Positions 17,975-26,865 of a stretch of 49,026 nt of DNA are shown piece by piece. The first letter of the stretch is position 1. Each line of letters starts with the position of its first letter. A program made the position numbers and the translations under genes. The notes under the pieces are model-generated. The model searched no databases and was not told the origin of the DNA. It saw only the letters and a list, made by a program, of their open reading frames with translations. The DNA is from Bdellovibrionota bacterium (lineage in GTDB: Bacteria > Bdellovibrionota > Bdellovibrionia > Bdellovibrionales > JAEYZS01), in contig CAUJDY010000036.1 of NCBI GenBank assembly GCA_963169805.1, positions 1 through 49,026 of the forward strand, in the 5' to 3' direction.

Positions 17975-18427
17975 ATGAAATCAGATAAAATCAATCAAAT
18001 CGCAATGTACTGGCTGAAGCATCTTAAGAATAACTATTTAGGTGATAATTATAGCTGGGTAGGCATCTACTGGATGGAAAACTTTATTCATCCAGATTGT
18101 AAAGATTCAACAGATTTAGTTCTTGGACCCTATATTGGCTTTGAAACTCCCCATACACGCATTTCACTGCAGAAAGGACTCTGTGGCCGAGCCATACGAG
18201 AAAATAAAACACTCAATATTGATAATGTTCAGAGTAGCCCTGAGTATTTGTCATGCTCGATAGAAACAAAATCAGAAATCGTCATCCCTCTTCGACTTTC
18301 TGACGGTACTCCGTTTGGAGAGCTAGATGTGGATGCAAAGACACTATCTGCATTCTCTCCTGAATTAGAAAAGATCTTGGAAGAAGAATGCCAAAAGATA
18401 TCTCAAGAAATTTGTAAAATTTTATAA
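17975..18427 (+). CDS. GAF-domain protein, free methionine-(R)-sulfoxide reductase-like
   Basis: A 150-residue single-GAF protein resembling fRMsr (E. coli YebR/MsrC), which reduces free methionine R-sulfoxide. WVGIYW, GLCGRAIRENKT, YLSCSIETKSEIVIPL and GELDVDAKTLSAFS align with the family. C70 matches the GxCG cysteine and C94 the catalytic cysteine, but the third, resolving cysteine (ACT in E. coli) is His60 here (PHT). Either resolving chemistry differs or the protein is a sensor-type GAF. A TTG at 17954 is possible, but the ATG at 17975 has GGAG five bases upstream. It converges with the next gene with a 6-base overlap. Confidence 0.78.
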   Translation: MKSDKINQIAMYWLKHLKNNYLGDNYSWVGIYWMENFIHPDCKDSTDLVLGPYIGFETPHTRISLQKGLCGRAIRENKTLNIDNVQSSPEYLSCSIETKSEIVIPLRLSDGTPFGELDVDAKTLSAFSPELEKILEEECQKISQEICKIL

Positions 18428-18934
18428 AGTTCTTTGAAAGATACGTCGACCTTGCGAATCTGTCGTATAGCAGCCGATTGTTGCCGTTTGAAAAATATCA
18501 TCTTTTCGTCTTATATCGTCATCTGTTAGTCTTTTAAAAACAACTTTCTTATTAAGACCGTATGTAAACTCAACTTTATCTATTCCTTCTACAAATTGAT
18601 ATGTCAGGGATTCTACGTCAGAAAGGATTTGTCCTGCGGCGCAAGAGTTAGCAGAGAAAACAAATGTTAATCTTTGTAAATCTTTATCTTGATCACGTTT
18701 ATATAAACCTGATTTCATCTGAATACCATTCTGAAATGTATCGGAGTCATTTGATTCTACAACGCGTACACTCTCGTCTTCAAACTCATAGAGATAGGTT
18801 ATTTTCTCTTGTGTACGCACATCTGTCACAGAAGCTTCCCAAACACCATTCAGAGCCTTATCCATATCCTTCTCTTGTGAGCAACCCACAAAAGAAATGA
18901 TTGAAAGTGTTAGGATGAGGCGTCTTAAAAGCAT
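18422..18934 (-). CDS. lipoprotein of unknown function
   Basis: Not recognised. The frame is open to 19012, but the ATG at 18934 is chosen because AAGGAG lies six bases before it and the product then starts with a lipoprotein signal, MLLRRLILTLSIISFVGC (lipobox FVGC). The 170-residue protein reads as a small beta-rich domain beginning LNGVWEASVTDV, similar in style to lipocalin-like stress or assembly lipoproteins, but no family is claimed. The upstream lipoprotein gene ends 10 bp before, so the two form an operon. Confidence 0.72.
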   Translation of the reverse strand: MLLRRLILTLSIISFVGCSQEKDMDKALNGVWEASVTDVRTQEKITYLYEFEDESVRVVESNDSDTFQNGIQMKSGLYKRDQDKDLQRLTFVFSANSCAAGQILSDVESLTYQFVEGIDKVEFTYGLNKKVVFKRLTDDDIRRKDDIFQTATIGCYTTDSQGRRIFQRTL

Positions 18935-18944
18935 TTGATACTCC

Positions 18945-19769
18945 TTACTTACTTTGCTCACCGCAAACAATTGCAGATGACTTAAGTGTAAAGTCGATTC
19001 CTTCTTCTTCATTAAAGAGGTCTAATTCAAGATCTATTTTTTCTTGGTTGATAAAGAGAGTCTTACCATTAACAGTAAAATTTAAGTCTTTTAAGCCAAA
19101 GTGAATTTTTCTGATAACTTCTTGAGCCATATAGTCTTTTTCACTCTTAGCTCTTTCATGCACAACTTTTTGCAAATCAACATGTGATTCCTCAGGAACC
19201 AATATAAGGCCTAAGTCAGTATGATCAGAAATAGGTTCAATTTTCTTGATTGAAGTTACACTTCCATCACTTGATAAATCCACAGCGAGTCTAAGCATAA
19301 CAACACCCGTTCCATTAGGTGCCATTGTACACTTATCTTCTCCTTGAATCTCTTTATCAAGAAGTATGATTCTAATTTCATAAGTGCTTACGTTCTCATT
19401 TCCTCGATCTTCTAATGTTTTAACAATAATCTGCTTAGCTTCGAACTTTTTGTTATCAATAATTTGTTTGGATTCTCGTTCTTTTAAACAAGGATCGCTA
19501 GCAGACATATCATCATTTAATTTAAGACCACACGTTTGTTCAGATTGAGAGTCTTGATCTTGTTGCTTATTTCCATTGTTATCAGACTTTGAATCTGCTG
19601 TGGTTGCATCAGCGGAATCAGCTTTGTCTGGATCAACAAGCGCACTTGCACCCGACTTACCATTAGAAACTTTAACAGCTCTTTTATTGCTATCTTTTCC
19701 ACATGCCGAAATGATGACATTAAGAACAAACAACAACAACAGTACCAATGTGATTCTACCTAATTTCAT
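18945..19769 (-). CDS. lipoprotein of unknown function with acidic linker
   Basis: Not recognised. The ATG at 19769 is preferred over the open frame to 19829: GGAG lies seven bases upstream and the product starts as a lipoprotein, MKLGRITLVLLLLFVLNVIISAC (lipobox ISAC). After the Cys comes a long Ser/Asp/Lys/Gln-rich low-complexity linker (roughly residues 30-75), which would hold the C-terminal domain away from the membrane. The folded part of about 190 residues has four cysteines (QTCGL, DPCLK, DKCTM, IVCGE) that could pair. It leads a two-gene lipoprotein operon. Confidence 0.72.
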   Translation of the reverse strand: MKLGRITLVLLLLFVLNVIISACGKDSNKRAVKVSNGKSGASALVDPDKADSADATTADSKSDNNGNKQQDQDSQSEQTCGLKLNDDMSASDPCLKERESKQIIDNKKFEAKQIIVKTLEDRGNENVSTYEIRIILLDKEIQGEDKCTMAPNGTGVVMLRLAVDLSSDGSVTSIKKIEPISDHTDLGLILVPEESHVDLQKVVHERAKSEKDYMAQEVIRKIHFGLKDLNFTVNGKTLFINQEKIDLELDLFNEEEGIDFTLKSSAIVCGEQSK

Positions 19770-19962
19770 ATATTTACTCCGTAAATAAAGGTTTACGTGT
19801 ATATACTGAGCAAGTGTCATTCCAATCACTTAGATTTGATTTGGCTGTGAGTAAAAAGAGTGGCAACAATCAGACAATTATTTATGCCTTTTATTTGAAT
19901 TTGGCAGATCACCACTCCAACCCGATCACTAGTTCCGTGACACCCAAATACAAAAATTGTCC

Positions 19963-19987
19963 CTAAAAGGTAACAGTTACCTTTTAG
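19963..19987. terminator. perfect hairpin overlapping the icmF stop, AAAAGG/CCTTTT family
   Basis: Arms CTAAAAGGTAAC (19963-19974) and GTTACCTTTTAG (19976-19987) are perfect over 12 bp with a single-base centre. The hairpin starts at the icmF stop codon, so it lies at the end of the hbd-crt-icmF transcript. No long T-run follows beyond the CCTTTT of the arm. The remaining 19770-19962 shows no gene. Confidence 0.55.
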
Positions 19988-22900
19988 ACTGAGCGGCGAT
20001 ATTTTCCTCCGACTTCGTAAAGAGCTTGAGTCATTTGCCCTAGGGAACAATAACGAGCAGCCTTCATGAGAGCCGAGAAAACATTTTTTCCAGTCAAAGC
20101 CGTAATTTTTAGATCCTCTAAACACTGACGTGCCTTATCAGAATCTTGGTATACACTCACGCTCTCTAGTTGCTGCTTCTTCTCCTCCGGAGTTGCACGA
20201 GCAAGTTCGATCTTTGGAGGACGATAATTTGCGTCTAAAGTTTTTGGATCTATGTACGTATTAACCCCAACAATAGGCAGCTCACCCGTATGCTTCAAGG
20301 TTTCATAGTGGAAGGATTCATCCTGAATTTTGGATCTTTGGTACTGTGTCTCCATAGCTCCAAGCACACCACCTCGTTCATTGATTTTCAAAAACTCCTC
20401 GAGTACAGCTTCCTCTACCAAATCCGTTAACTCTTCAAAAAAGTAACTTCCTTGAAGTGTATTTTCATTCACAGCGGGCCCAAACTCTTTATTGATTATC
20501 ATCTGAATGGCCATAGCTCTTCTGACAGATTCTTCCGTTGGAGTTGTGATGGCTTCATCATATGCATTTGTATGAAGTGAATTACAGTTATCATAAATCG
20601 CAATCAGCGCCTGAAGTGTCGTTCGAATATCATTGAAATCAATTTCTTGCGCATGCAGAGAGCGCCCAGAAGTTTGAATATGATATTTTAATTTTTGAGA
20701 TCTGTCATTTGCACCATACAGATTCTTCATCGAAATCGCCCAAATACGACGAGCAACTCTACCTAAAACAGAATACTCAGGATCTAATCCGTTGCTAAAA
20801 AAGAATGAAAGATTTGGAGCGAAATCATCAATTTTCATTCCTCGCGATAAATAGTACTCAACATAAGTAAACCCATTCGACAATGTAAAAGCTAATTGGC
20901 TTATAGGATTAGCTCCCGCCTCAGCTATGTGATATCCAGATATACTAACAGAATAAAAATTTCGAACCTGATGGCTGATAAAATAAGACTGAATATCCCC
21001 CATCATTCTGAGTGCAAAGTCTGTTGAAAAAATACAGGTATTCTGTGCTTGATCTTCTTTTAGAATATCAGCTTGAACTGTTCCCCGTACCACACTTAAT
21101 GTTTGAGCTTTGACATCATTCCACTCCTCTGGAGTTAGAACTCTACCTAATTCAGATTCTTTTTTATCGACTTGCTGATCAATAGCCGCATTCATGAAAA
21201 AAGCCAATATAATCGGAGCAGGCCCATTAATTGTCATACTCACAGAAGTATTTGGTGCGCAGAGATCAAAACCCTCCAATAGTTTTTTCATATCATGAAG
21301 TGAGCAAATACTCACTCCACTCTCACCCACTTTACCATAAATGTCTGGTCTAATTGCAGGGTCCTCACCGTAAAGAGTCACACTGTCAAATGCTACTGAT
21401 AGCCTTTTTGCAGTATCATCCTTAGACAAGTAATGAAATCGACGATTTGTGCGCTCTGGAGATCCCTCTCCTGCAAACTGCCTCTTTGGATCCTCGCCTT
21501 CTCTCTTAAGCGGAAACACACCTGCTGTATACGGAAAATTTCCTGGAACATTTTCTAATTTTAAAAATTTGTATCGTTCTCCCCAGTCTTTAAACTTTGG
21601 AACTACAACTCTCTTTATCTGCAATCCACTCAAAGATGTCTTAACTAATGGTTGTTTAATAACTTTGTCTCGAACCTTATAAGAATACTCATCACCTGAA
21701 TACTGCTCTAAAAGTTCATCGTAATTTTGTAAGGCTTTAAAATCTTCGTTTTCAAGCTTTTCGATTCGCTTTTGCATTTCATTTTTAATATGAGTACTTG
21801 GGGCTATCTCTTGAGCAATCTGAAGGGCTGAAATTTCTGTCGCGATTTCTGCTCCTACACTCACCTTTTTTTTGTAATCTCTTACAGATTGCACAATCTG
21901 AGAGAGATAATTTTTTCTTTCGGCCGGAATAATGACTTGTTTTTCAGATGAACGAAGTCTTTGTTTAAGATCATCACTTACTTTATACCGATTCATTTCT
22001 AGTTTTTCTGAAACTAGATTTGATATTGAAAAAAACAAATTATTCACACCAGAGTCATTAAACTGCGAAGCTTGCGTTAAAAACACAGGAAGCTCTGAAT
22101 CCTCTTTTACATGAAAAAGTTTTCGTGACCTCCGGTACTGTTTTCGCACATCTCTTAAAGCATCAAGAGCGCCCTTGCGATCCGCTTTATTAATTGCGAT
22201 TAAATCTGCAAAGTCGATCATATCGATTTTTTCTAATTGTGACTGGGCTCCAAACTCGGACGTCATAACATACAAAGATAAATCCGAAAATTCTGTAATT
22301 GCACCATCCGCCTGCCCTATTCCAGAAGTTTCTGCAATGATGAGATCAAACAAATGGCTCTCGCGGGCATAATTTAGAATATTAGGAAGTGCATTTGAGA
22401 TTTCGCGGCCTGATCCGCGCGATGCGATTGATCGCATATACGCGTTCTCACTTTCAAGTGAATTCATACGTATTCGATCACCCAGAAGAGCTCCACCTGT
22501 TTTTCTCTTTGTGGGATCTACACAGAACACGCCTACATTTGAATCTTTAAAAATGTAATTCCAACGTAGAACTAGTTCATCTACAAGTGATGATTTTCCA
22601 GCTCCACCCGTTCCTGTAACACCCAGAACTAAAGCTTTTTCATTGGTGCGCGGTTTTATTTTTAAATTTGGCGATTTTCCTTCTTCTACACAAGATATCT
22701 GCAACCCAAGATTTCGCTCAAAAATAAGCTGTGAAATAAAAGAATCTGTAGATGATGGCTCGGAAATCTTGTGTGCTTCTTCTAATATATTAAAATCACA
22801 CCCCTGCACAATCATCTCTATCATGCCCTCAAGGCCTAGGCGTCTGCCATCATCTGGATGAAATATCTGTGCTATTCCATATCTCTCTAATTCCTGCTTT

Positions 22901-23214
22901 TCTTCGTGAACAATGACACCACCACCGCCGCCCCAGATTTGAACATACGGACTGCCTGCTTGATTTAAAAGATCTCGAGTATACTTGAAGTACTCCATGT
23001 GCCCGCCCTGGTAAGAGCTAATACAAATTCCTTGAGCACACTCTTGAAGAGCCGCACGTACGACATCATGAACGGATCGATTGTGCCCCAAATGGATAAC
23101 TTCACAACCAGCATCCTGAAGAATTCTCCTCATGATATTAATCGAAGCATCATGACCATCAAAAAGCGAAGCAGCTGTAATAATACGAATTTTATTTTTT
23201 GGTGTATAAGCCAT
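19984..23214 (-). CDS. icmF: fused isobutyryl-CoA mutase (B12 domain, G-protein chaperone, mutase)
   Basis: Adenosylcobalamin enzyme that interconverts isobutyryl-CoA and n-butyryl-CoA, with its own GTPase chaperone. Domain order in 1076 residues: an N-terminal B12-binding domain with D19-G-H21-D-A-S (H21 is the cobalt ligand) and IWGGGGGV; a MeaI-type GTPase with Walker A GTGGAGKS (201-208); and, from about residue 540, the mutase barrel with [25 protein letters not shown] and [13 protein letters not shown]. This order is specific to IcmF and distinguishes it from methylmalonyl-CoA mutase. It follows hbd and crt on the same strand after 90 bp. No clear ribosome-binding site precedes the ATG. 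Confidence 0.94.
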   Translation of the reverse strand: MAYTPKNKIRIITAASLFDGHDASINIMRRILQDAGCEVIHLGHNRSVHDVVRAALQECAQGICISSYQGGHMEYFKYTRDLLNQAGSPYVQIWGGGGGVIVHEEKQELERYGIAQIFHPDDGRRLGLEGMIEMIVQGCDFNILEEAHKISEPSSTDSFISQLIFERNLGLQISCVEEGKSPNLKIKPRTNEKALVLGVTGTGGAGKSSLVDELVLRWNYIFKDSNVGVFCVDPTKRKTGGALLGDRIRMNSLESENAYMRSIASRGSGREISNALPNILNYARESHLFDLIIAETSGIGQADGAITEFSDLSLYVMTSEFGAQSQLEKIDMIDFADLIAINKADRKGALDALRDVRKQYRRSRKLFHVKEDSELPVFLTQASQFNDSGVNNLFFSISNLVSEKLEMNRYKVSDDLKQRLRSSEKQVIIPAERKNYLSQIVQSVRDYKKKVSVGAEIATEISALQIAQEIAPSTHIKNEMQKRIEKLENEDFKALQNYDELLEQYSGDEYSYKVRDKVIKQPLVKTSLSGLQIKRVVVPKFKDWGERYKFLKLENVPGNFPYTAGVFPLKREGEDPKRQFAGEGSPERTNRRFHYLSKDDTAKRLSVAFDSVTLYGEDPAIRPDIYGKVGESGVSICSLHDMKKLLEGFDLCAPNTSVSMTINGPAPIILAFFMNAAIDQQVDKKESELGRVLTPEEWNDVKAQTLSVVRGTVQADILKEDQAQNTCIFSTDFALRMMGDIQSYFISHQVRNFYSVSISGYHIAEAGANPISQLAFTLSNGFTYVEYYLSRGMKIDDFAPNLSFFFSNGLDPEYSVLGRVARRIWAISMKNLYGANDRSQKLKYHIQTSGRSLHAQEIDFNDIRTTLQALIAIYDNCNSLHTNAYDEAITTPTEESVRRAMAIQMIINKEFGPAVNENTLQGSYFFEELTDLVEEAVLEEFLKINERGGVLGAMETQYQRSKIQDESFHYETLKHTGELPIVGVNTYIDPKTLDANYRPPKIELARATPEEKKQQLESVSVYQDSDKARQCLEDLKITALTGKNVFSALMKAARYCSLGQMTQALYEVGGKYRRSV

Positions 23215-23304
23215 AGCTTAAAAATTTAATAGTTTTCATGGCTTATAGGCAATCTCTCAAGTAGATATGACGCACTCATTCCCGAAAAAAGAGCGTGTTG
23301 ATTC

Positions 23305-24066
23305 TTAGAATTGCGGCTTTCGCTTTTCAAGAAAAGCCGTTACGCCCTCAATTTGATCTTGAGAGCCAAATAAACTTGCAAACTCATGAGCCTCAATAGA
23401 AAGCCCTTCATCAAGACTCACATCAAAACCATTATTGAGAGCTTGTTTTGCATGGGCTATTCCAAGAGGACTTTTCGTTAAAATCATTTCACTAAATTTT
23501 AAAGTTTCTTCGACCAGATTGGATTCAAAAATATGATTCACAAGACCAAAACTAAGAGCTTCTTGAGCAGTATAGTGTTTGCCCGAGTAGACCATCTCTC
23601 GGGCCTTTTGAAGCCCAATATAACGACTTAATCTTTGTGTGCCACCGAATCCTGGAATTAACCCTAGGCTTACTTCTGGCAACCCAAATTTTGCATTGGG
23701 AGCACAGAAAAGAAAATCACAGGAAAGCGCTAGCTCAAGACCACCACCGAGTGCAAACCCATTTATAGCCCCAATAACGACTTGAGGTAATTTTTCAAAT
23801 TTTCTAAAAACAGATTGTCCTTTTAATGCAAACTCTTTTGCGGAATTTTTATCGAGCGTCGATATTTCTTTGATGTCCGCACCTGCAACGAAAGCCTTTT
23901 CTCCTGCACCAGTTAAAATAATTATGCGTGTGCCCTTCGAAACCGAGCTAGCATAGGAATCTAGTTCAGATAATACTTCAGAGTTTAAAGCATTCAAGGA
24001 CTGAGGACGATTGAGAGTCACAATATCAATGGCACCCTTTTTTTCTAAAATAATATTCTTATACAT
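23305..24066 (-). CDS. crt: enoyl-CoA hydratase / crotonase
   Basis: Hydrates short-chain enoyl-CoA such as crotonyl-CoA. The 253-residue product has the oxyanion loops AGADIKE (61-67) and GGGLELALS, and both catalytic glutamates, E111 and E131 (FGLPEVSLGLIPGFGG), so it is a true hydratase. The frame is open to 24096, but the ATG at 24066 is chosen: GAGG lies five to six bases upstream, and this start sits 7 bp after the hbd stop. It has the same crotonase C-terminal block (EKRKPQF) as MenB but lacks the MenB motif. The symbol rests on context. Confidence 0.92.
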   Translation of the reverse strand: MYKNIILEKKGAIDIVTLNRPQSLNALNSEVLSELDSYASSVSKGTRIIILTGAGEKAFVAGADIKEISTLDKNSAKEFALKGQSVFRKFEKLPQVVIGAINGFALGGGLELALSCDFLFCAPNAKFGLPEVSLGLIPGFGGTQRLSRYIGLQKAREMVYSGKHYTAQEALSFGLVNHIFESNLVEETLKFSEMILTKSPLGIAHAKQALNNGFDVSLDEGLSIEAHEFASLFGSQDQIEGVTAFLEKRKPQF

Positions 24067-24073
24067 TCCTACC

Positions 24074-24925
24074 TCACGTATATTTATAGAATCCACGGCC
24101 GGTCTTTTTACCTAGCCACCCTGCTTCTACATATTTTTTTAAAAGTGGGCAAGGACGATACTTCGTATCTCCTAAGCCCTCATGAAGTACATTCATGATT
24201 GCAAGGCACGTATCAAGTCCAATAAAATCAGCAAGAGTTAACGGCCCCATTGGCTGATTAGTCCCTAGCTTCATAGCAGAATCAATTTCTTCTACAGTCG
24301 CAATTCCCTCATACAAAGTAAATACAGCTTCATTAATCATTGGCATCAAAATACGATTCACTATAAATCCAGGCATATCACGAGACACAACAAAGGTTTT
24401 ACCCATTTTTTCTGCAAGGTTTTTAACGGTTGCAAATGTATCCTCTGAAGTTTGCAAGCCTTGAATTCCTTCTACTAATTTCATAAGAGGAACTGGATTC
24501 ATAAAATGCATCCCAGCAACTTTGTGAGGCTTTTGAGTCACTGAAGCTATTTTTGTAATAGAGATTGAAGATGTGTTAGAGCACAGAATACACTCTGGTG
24601 AAGTGATTTGATCTAAATCTTTAAAAATTTTGAGTTTAAGATCTAAGTTCTCAGTAGCAGCCTCAACAACCAAATCACAAGACTTCATATCCTCTAGCTT
24701 AAGAGTTGGCAAAATGTTTGAAAGCAACTTTTTTTTATCTTCTTCTTTCATCAGTTCTTTTTTGATAAGTCGGTCACAAGAGGCCGCAATAGTTTGCAAA
24801 CCTTTATCAAGAGAGGCCTGAGAAATATCAAATAATACTACTTTTAATTGAATACTTGCAGCAACTTGAGCAATACCATTTCCCATTTGCCCAGCACCAA
24901 CAACACCGATTGTTTTTACATTCAT
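24074..24925 (-). CDS. hbd: 3-hydroxybutyryl-CoA dehydrogenase
   Basis: NAD(P)-dependent oxidation or reduction at C3 of short 3-hydroxyacyl-CoA. The 283-residue product starts with the Rossmann loop [14 protein letters not shown] and has [21 protein letters not shown], the catalytic His in [16 protein letters not shown], and the C-terminal dimerisation domain ending [14 protein letters not shown]. That is the stand-alone Hbd length. GGAGG precedes the ATG. It is first of the hbd-crt-icmF operon, so with thiolase (41649-42926) it can move carbon between acetyl-CoA, crotonyl-CoA and the butyryl-CoA isomers (inference). Confidence 0.94.
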   Translation of the reverse strand: MNVKTIGVVGAGQMGNGIAQVAASIQLKVVLFDISQASLDKGLQTIAASCDRLIKKELMKEEDKKKLLSNILPTLKLEDMKSCDLVVEAATENLDLKLKIFKDLDQITSPECILCSNTSSISITKIASVTQKPHKVAGMHFMNPVPLMKLVEGIQGLQTSEDTFATVKNLAEKMGKTFVVSRDMPGFIVNRILMPMINEAVFTLYEGIATVEEIDSAMKLGTNQPMGPLTLADFIGLDTCLAIMNVLHEGLGDTKYRPCPLLKKYVEAGWLGKKTGRGFYKYT

Positions 24926-24969
24926 ATGTCCTCCACTACACTTCTTAATAAAATAGCTTATACGGCAGC

Positions 24970-24997
24970 ATTATATTCAGCTTCAAATGTAAGTGAA
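24970..24997 (-). promoter_or_regulatory. candidate sigma-70 promoter of hbd-crt-icmF
   Basis: On the minus strand TTCACT (24992-24997) and TATAAT (24970-24975) stand 16 bp apart, about 45 bp before the hbd start. The -10 is perfect and the -35 matches 4 of 6 positions. Confidence 0.5.
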
Positions 24998-25041
24998 TGT
25001 TTTTCTGATGAGTTTCACAAATTATGACGCGAATGTGGACA

Positions 25042-25062
25042 AAAAGGTACGGCGTACCTTTT
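25042..25062 (-). terminator. intrinsic terminator after the porin-like gene, AAAAGG/CCTTTT family
   Basis: Perfect 10-bp arms AAAAGGTACG and CGTACCTTTT with a one-base centre. They lie 5 bp past the porin stop and are followed on the minus strand by TTTTTG. The hairpin is symmetrical with A- and T-runs on both sides, so it could act in both directions. The left arm plus GCG is shared with the hairpin at 5331-5357. Confidence 0.7.
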
Positions 25063-25067
25063 ACCTT

Positions 25068-26096
25068 TTAAAATATGGAGAGGGAGCGCACTTTCCAGAC
25101 GATTTGAATTTCGTTGTTGTTAACCTCATTGGATTCTTCTTTGTTGATCAATCCCCAGATGTAGAGGTTTGAGGTTTTTAACTCATTAAAAAAAGCAAGC
25201 CCAGCAATGATCCTCTTCTCAACATCTCCTTCAACCGAATGATCGGGCTCGTAAACTTCATAGCGAAAAACACCATTCATTCGTGACGATAAGGGATGGC
25301 TAACATCTATGTGATAATCCCAAAACTTAACCTCTGTATTGCCTGACGTCTGCTCTGTCTCTTGCTTTGCATAAAATCCTTCTACTAAAACTAATAAACT
25401 TTGAAATTCAAAACTTAAGTAGGAGTTGAAATAGCTAAACGTCTCTTGAGGATCTAATTTTGATTTTTCATACTTGCCATTAGAAGCCGATACGGCCACA
25501 TCTACGCCGCGATCGTTTTTCCAACCAACCTTTGCCGTATGCCACATTTTCCCATCAACATCTTTGCCATTTTCCCCATTATGGAGAGCAAATTCTGTAT
25601 AAAAACCTGCAGAATCCACATGGTAAGAGGCCCCCATATCTCTAAATCCAAATTCATGATTTTCAAAAAACAAGGTGCGTGGAAAATACCACTCAGATTC
25701 TCGTCTTGCAGACTCCCACCCTAAAAACAAAGGGATTATACCAGCTCTAATATTTCCGTAACCCGAATCCCACTGAGCATATGCTTCAAAAAATCTCAAT
25801 TGATCATACTCTCCAGAAATGGAAACGTTTGTTGGCAGTCTTTCATTGATATTCATCAGTTCAAACTGACCAACTCCAAAATGAGTTGATAACTCGCGGC
25901 TCATTTTCCATGAAAAAAAGAAATAACTACGATCTAATTCAAATTTTTGCTGACCAGCTTCTTCTGCATAAAATCTTGGCTGCAGTAAAATATCAGATAA
26001 TGCAAGTTCACCCACAAGTTCTTTGTGACCCGTTTGAGCAAACACACTTGAGTTGCTAATCAACATAAGCAATAAAAAAAGAGAGATCTTTCGCAT
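25068..26096 (-). CDS. outer-membrane beta-barrel protein, porin-like
   Basis: A 342-residue protein with signal peptide MRKISLFLLLMLISNSSVFA, then QTGH. The body shows alternating aromatic beta-strand patterns (RSYFFFSWKM, RFFEAYAQWDSGYGNIRAG, FGFRDMGASYHVDSAGFYTEF) and ends in Phe, as barrel proteins do. It reads like a phosphate-selective or short-chain porin-type barrel. The substrate is not evident. It lies behind its own promoter (26105-26132) and has a terminator, so it is likely transcribed alone. No ribosome-binding site is seen. Confidence 0.75.
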   Translation of the reverse strand: MRKISLFLLLMLISNSSVFAQTGHKELVGELALSDILLQPRFYAEEAGQQKFELDRSYFFFSWKMSRELSTHFGVGQFELMNINERLPTNVSISGEYDQLRFFEAYAQWDSGYGNIRAGIIPLFLGWESARRESEWYFPRTLFFENHEFGFRDMGASYHVDSAGFYTEFALHNGENGKDVDGKMWHTAKVGWKNDRGVDVAVSASNGKYEKSKLDPQETFSYFNSYLSFEFQSLLVLVEGFYAKQETEQTSGNTEVKFWDYHIDVSHPLSSRMNGVFRYEVYEPDHSVEGDVEKRIIAGLAFFNELKTSNLYIWGLINKEESNEVNNNEIQIVWKVRSLSIF

Positions 26097-26104
26097 GTTT
26101 AAGT

Positions 26105-26132
26105 ATTATAGCATCGGATACGATGAGGTCGA
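26105..26132 (-). promoter_or_regulatory. candidate promoter with start site at or next to the porin ATG
   Basis: TATAAT (26105-26110, minus strand) with TCGACC (26127-26132) 16 bp upstream. Only eight bases separate the -10 box from the ATG at 26096, so the transcript would start about at the start codon (leaderless). This fits the absence of a Shine-Dalgarno sequence there. Confidence 0.45.
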
Positions 26133-26142
26133 CAGCAAAACG

Positions 26143-26865
26143 TTAACCCTGAGACTTTTGGAAAGCTTTTGACATTTTTTCATGTGCCAGAGTCTTCAAA
26201 TGATGCCGATCTTCTTCGTTTAGACCGGTTGTCGAAATCGGATCTAAAATCTGAATACGACAACTCCTTCTTTTGTCTAGTCTAAAGATATAATGACTTT
26301 TAGGAAGAATCTCGTGGGCACCCGTTAAGACCAGAGGAACGATTGGTACTTGAGCCTGAAGAGCTGTCACAAAAGGACCAGATTTAAACTCACCGACTCT
26401 CAGTTGAGTCTGTCGCGTTCCTTCTGGAGCTAAAATTATATTAAGTTGATCTCTTTTAATTTTCACAATTGCATTTCGAAGTGCCACAACTGCTTGCGCT
26501 CGATTTTTTCTATCAATAGGAATAATTCCCATCATTTTCATACCCCATCCAAATAGCGGAATATAGAAAAGCTCCTTTTTTGCACCGAATCTGAGCTTTC
26601 TGGGAATGCCTGCAAATATAATTGGGATATCAAACAAGCTGAGATGATTAAAAATATACAAACAGGGTTCTTGCGGCAGCTTTTCGATACCCTCCACAAC
26701 AACATCAACTCGAGACAAATAGTTAATGCTCTTTGCCCACCACTGTACAAAGTAGTCAACTTTGTCAGAAAAACCTGTGAACACAAATAGAACAACTAAT
26801 ATAGCTCCCATAAGAGTTAGTATTCCAGCAAGAATCATAGCCAAGACACCAACAACCTTAATCAT
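26143..26865 (-). CDS. plsC: 1-acyl-sn-glycerol-3-phosphate acyltransferase family protein
   Basis: Membrane acyltransferase that adds the second acyl chain in phospholipid synthesis, or a close relative. The 240-residue product has an N-terminal membrane segment (about 5-30), the catalytic H74-x4-D79 box (FNHLSLFD), RFGAKKELFYIPLFGW and the acyl-acceptor box E148-G-T-R (APEGTRQ), then VPIVPLVLTGAHEI. All four AGPAT motifs are recognisable. The ATG overlaps the nucleosidase stop as ATGA, so it is the third gene of a tight operon. Confidence 0.87.
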   Translation of the reverse strand: MIKVVGVLAMILAGILTLMGAILVVLFVFTGFSDKVDYFVQWWAKSINYLSRVDVVVEGIEKLPQEPCLYIFNHLSLFDIPIIFAGIPRKLRFGAKKELFYIPLFGWGMKMMGIIPIDRKNRAQAVVALRNAIVKIKRDQLNIILAPEGTRQTQLRVGEFKSGPFVTALQAQVPIVPLVLTGAHEILPKSHYIFRLDKRRSCRIQILDPISTTGLNEEDRHHLKTLAHEKMSKAFQKSQG

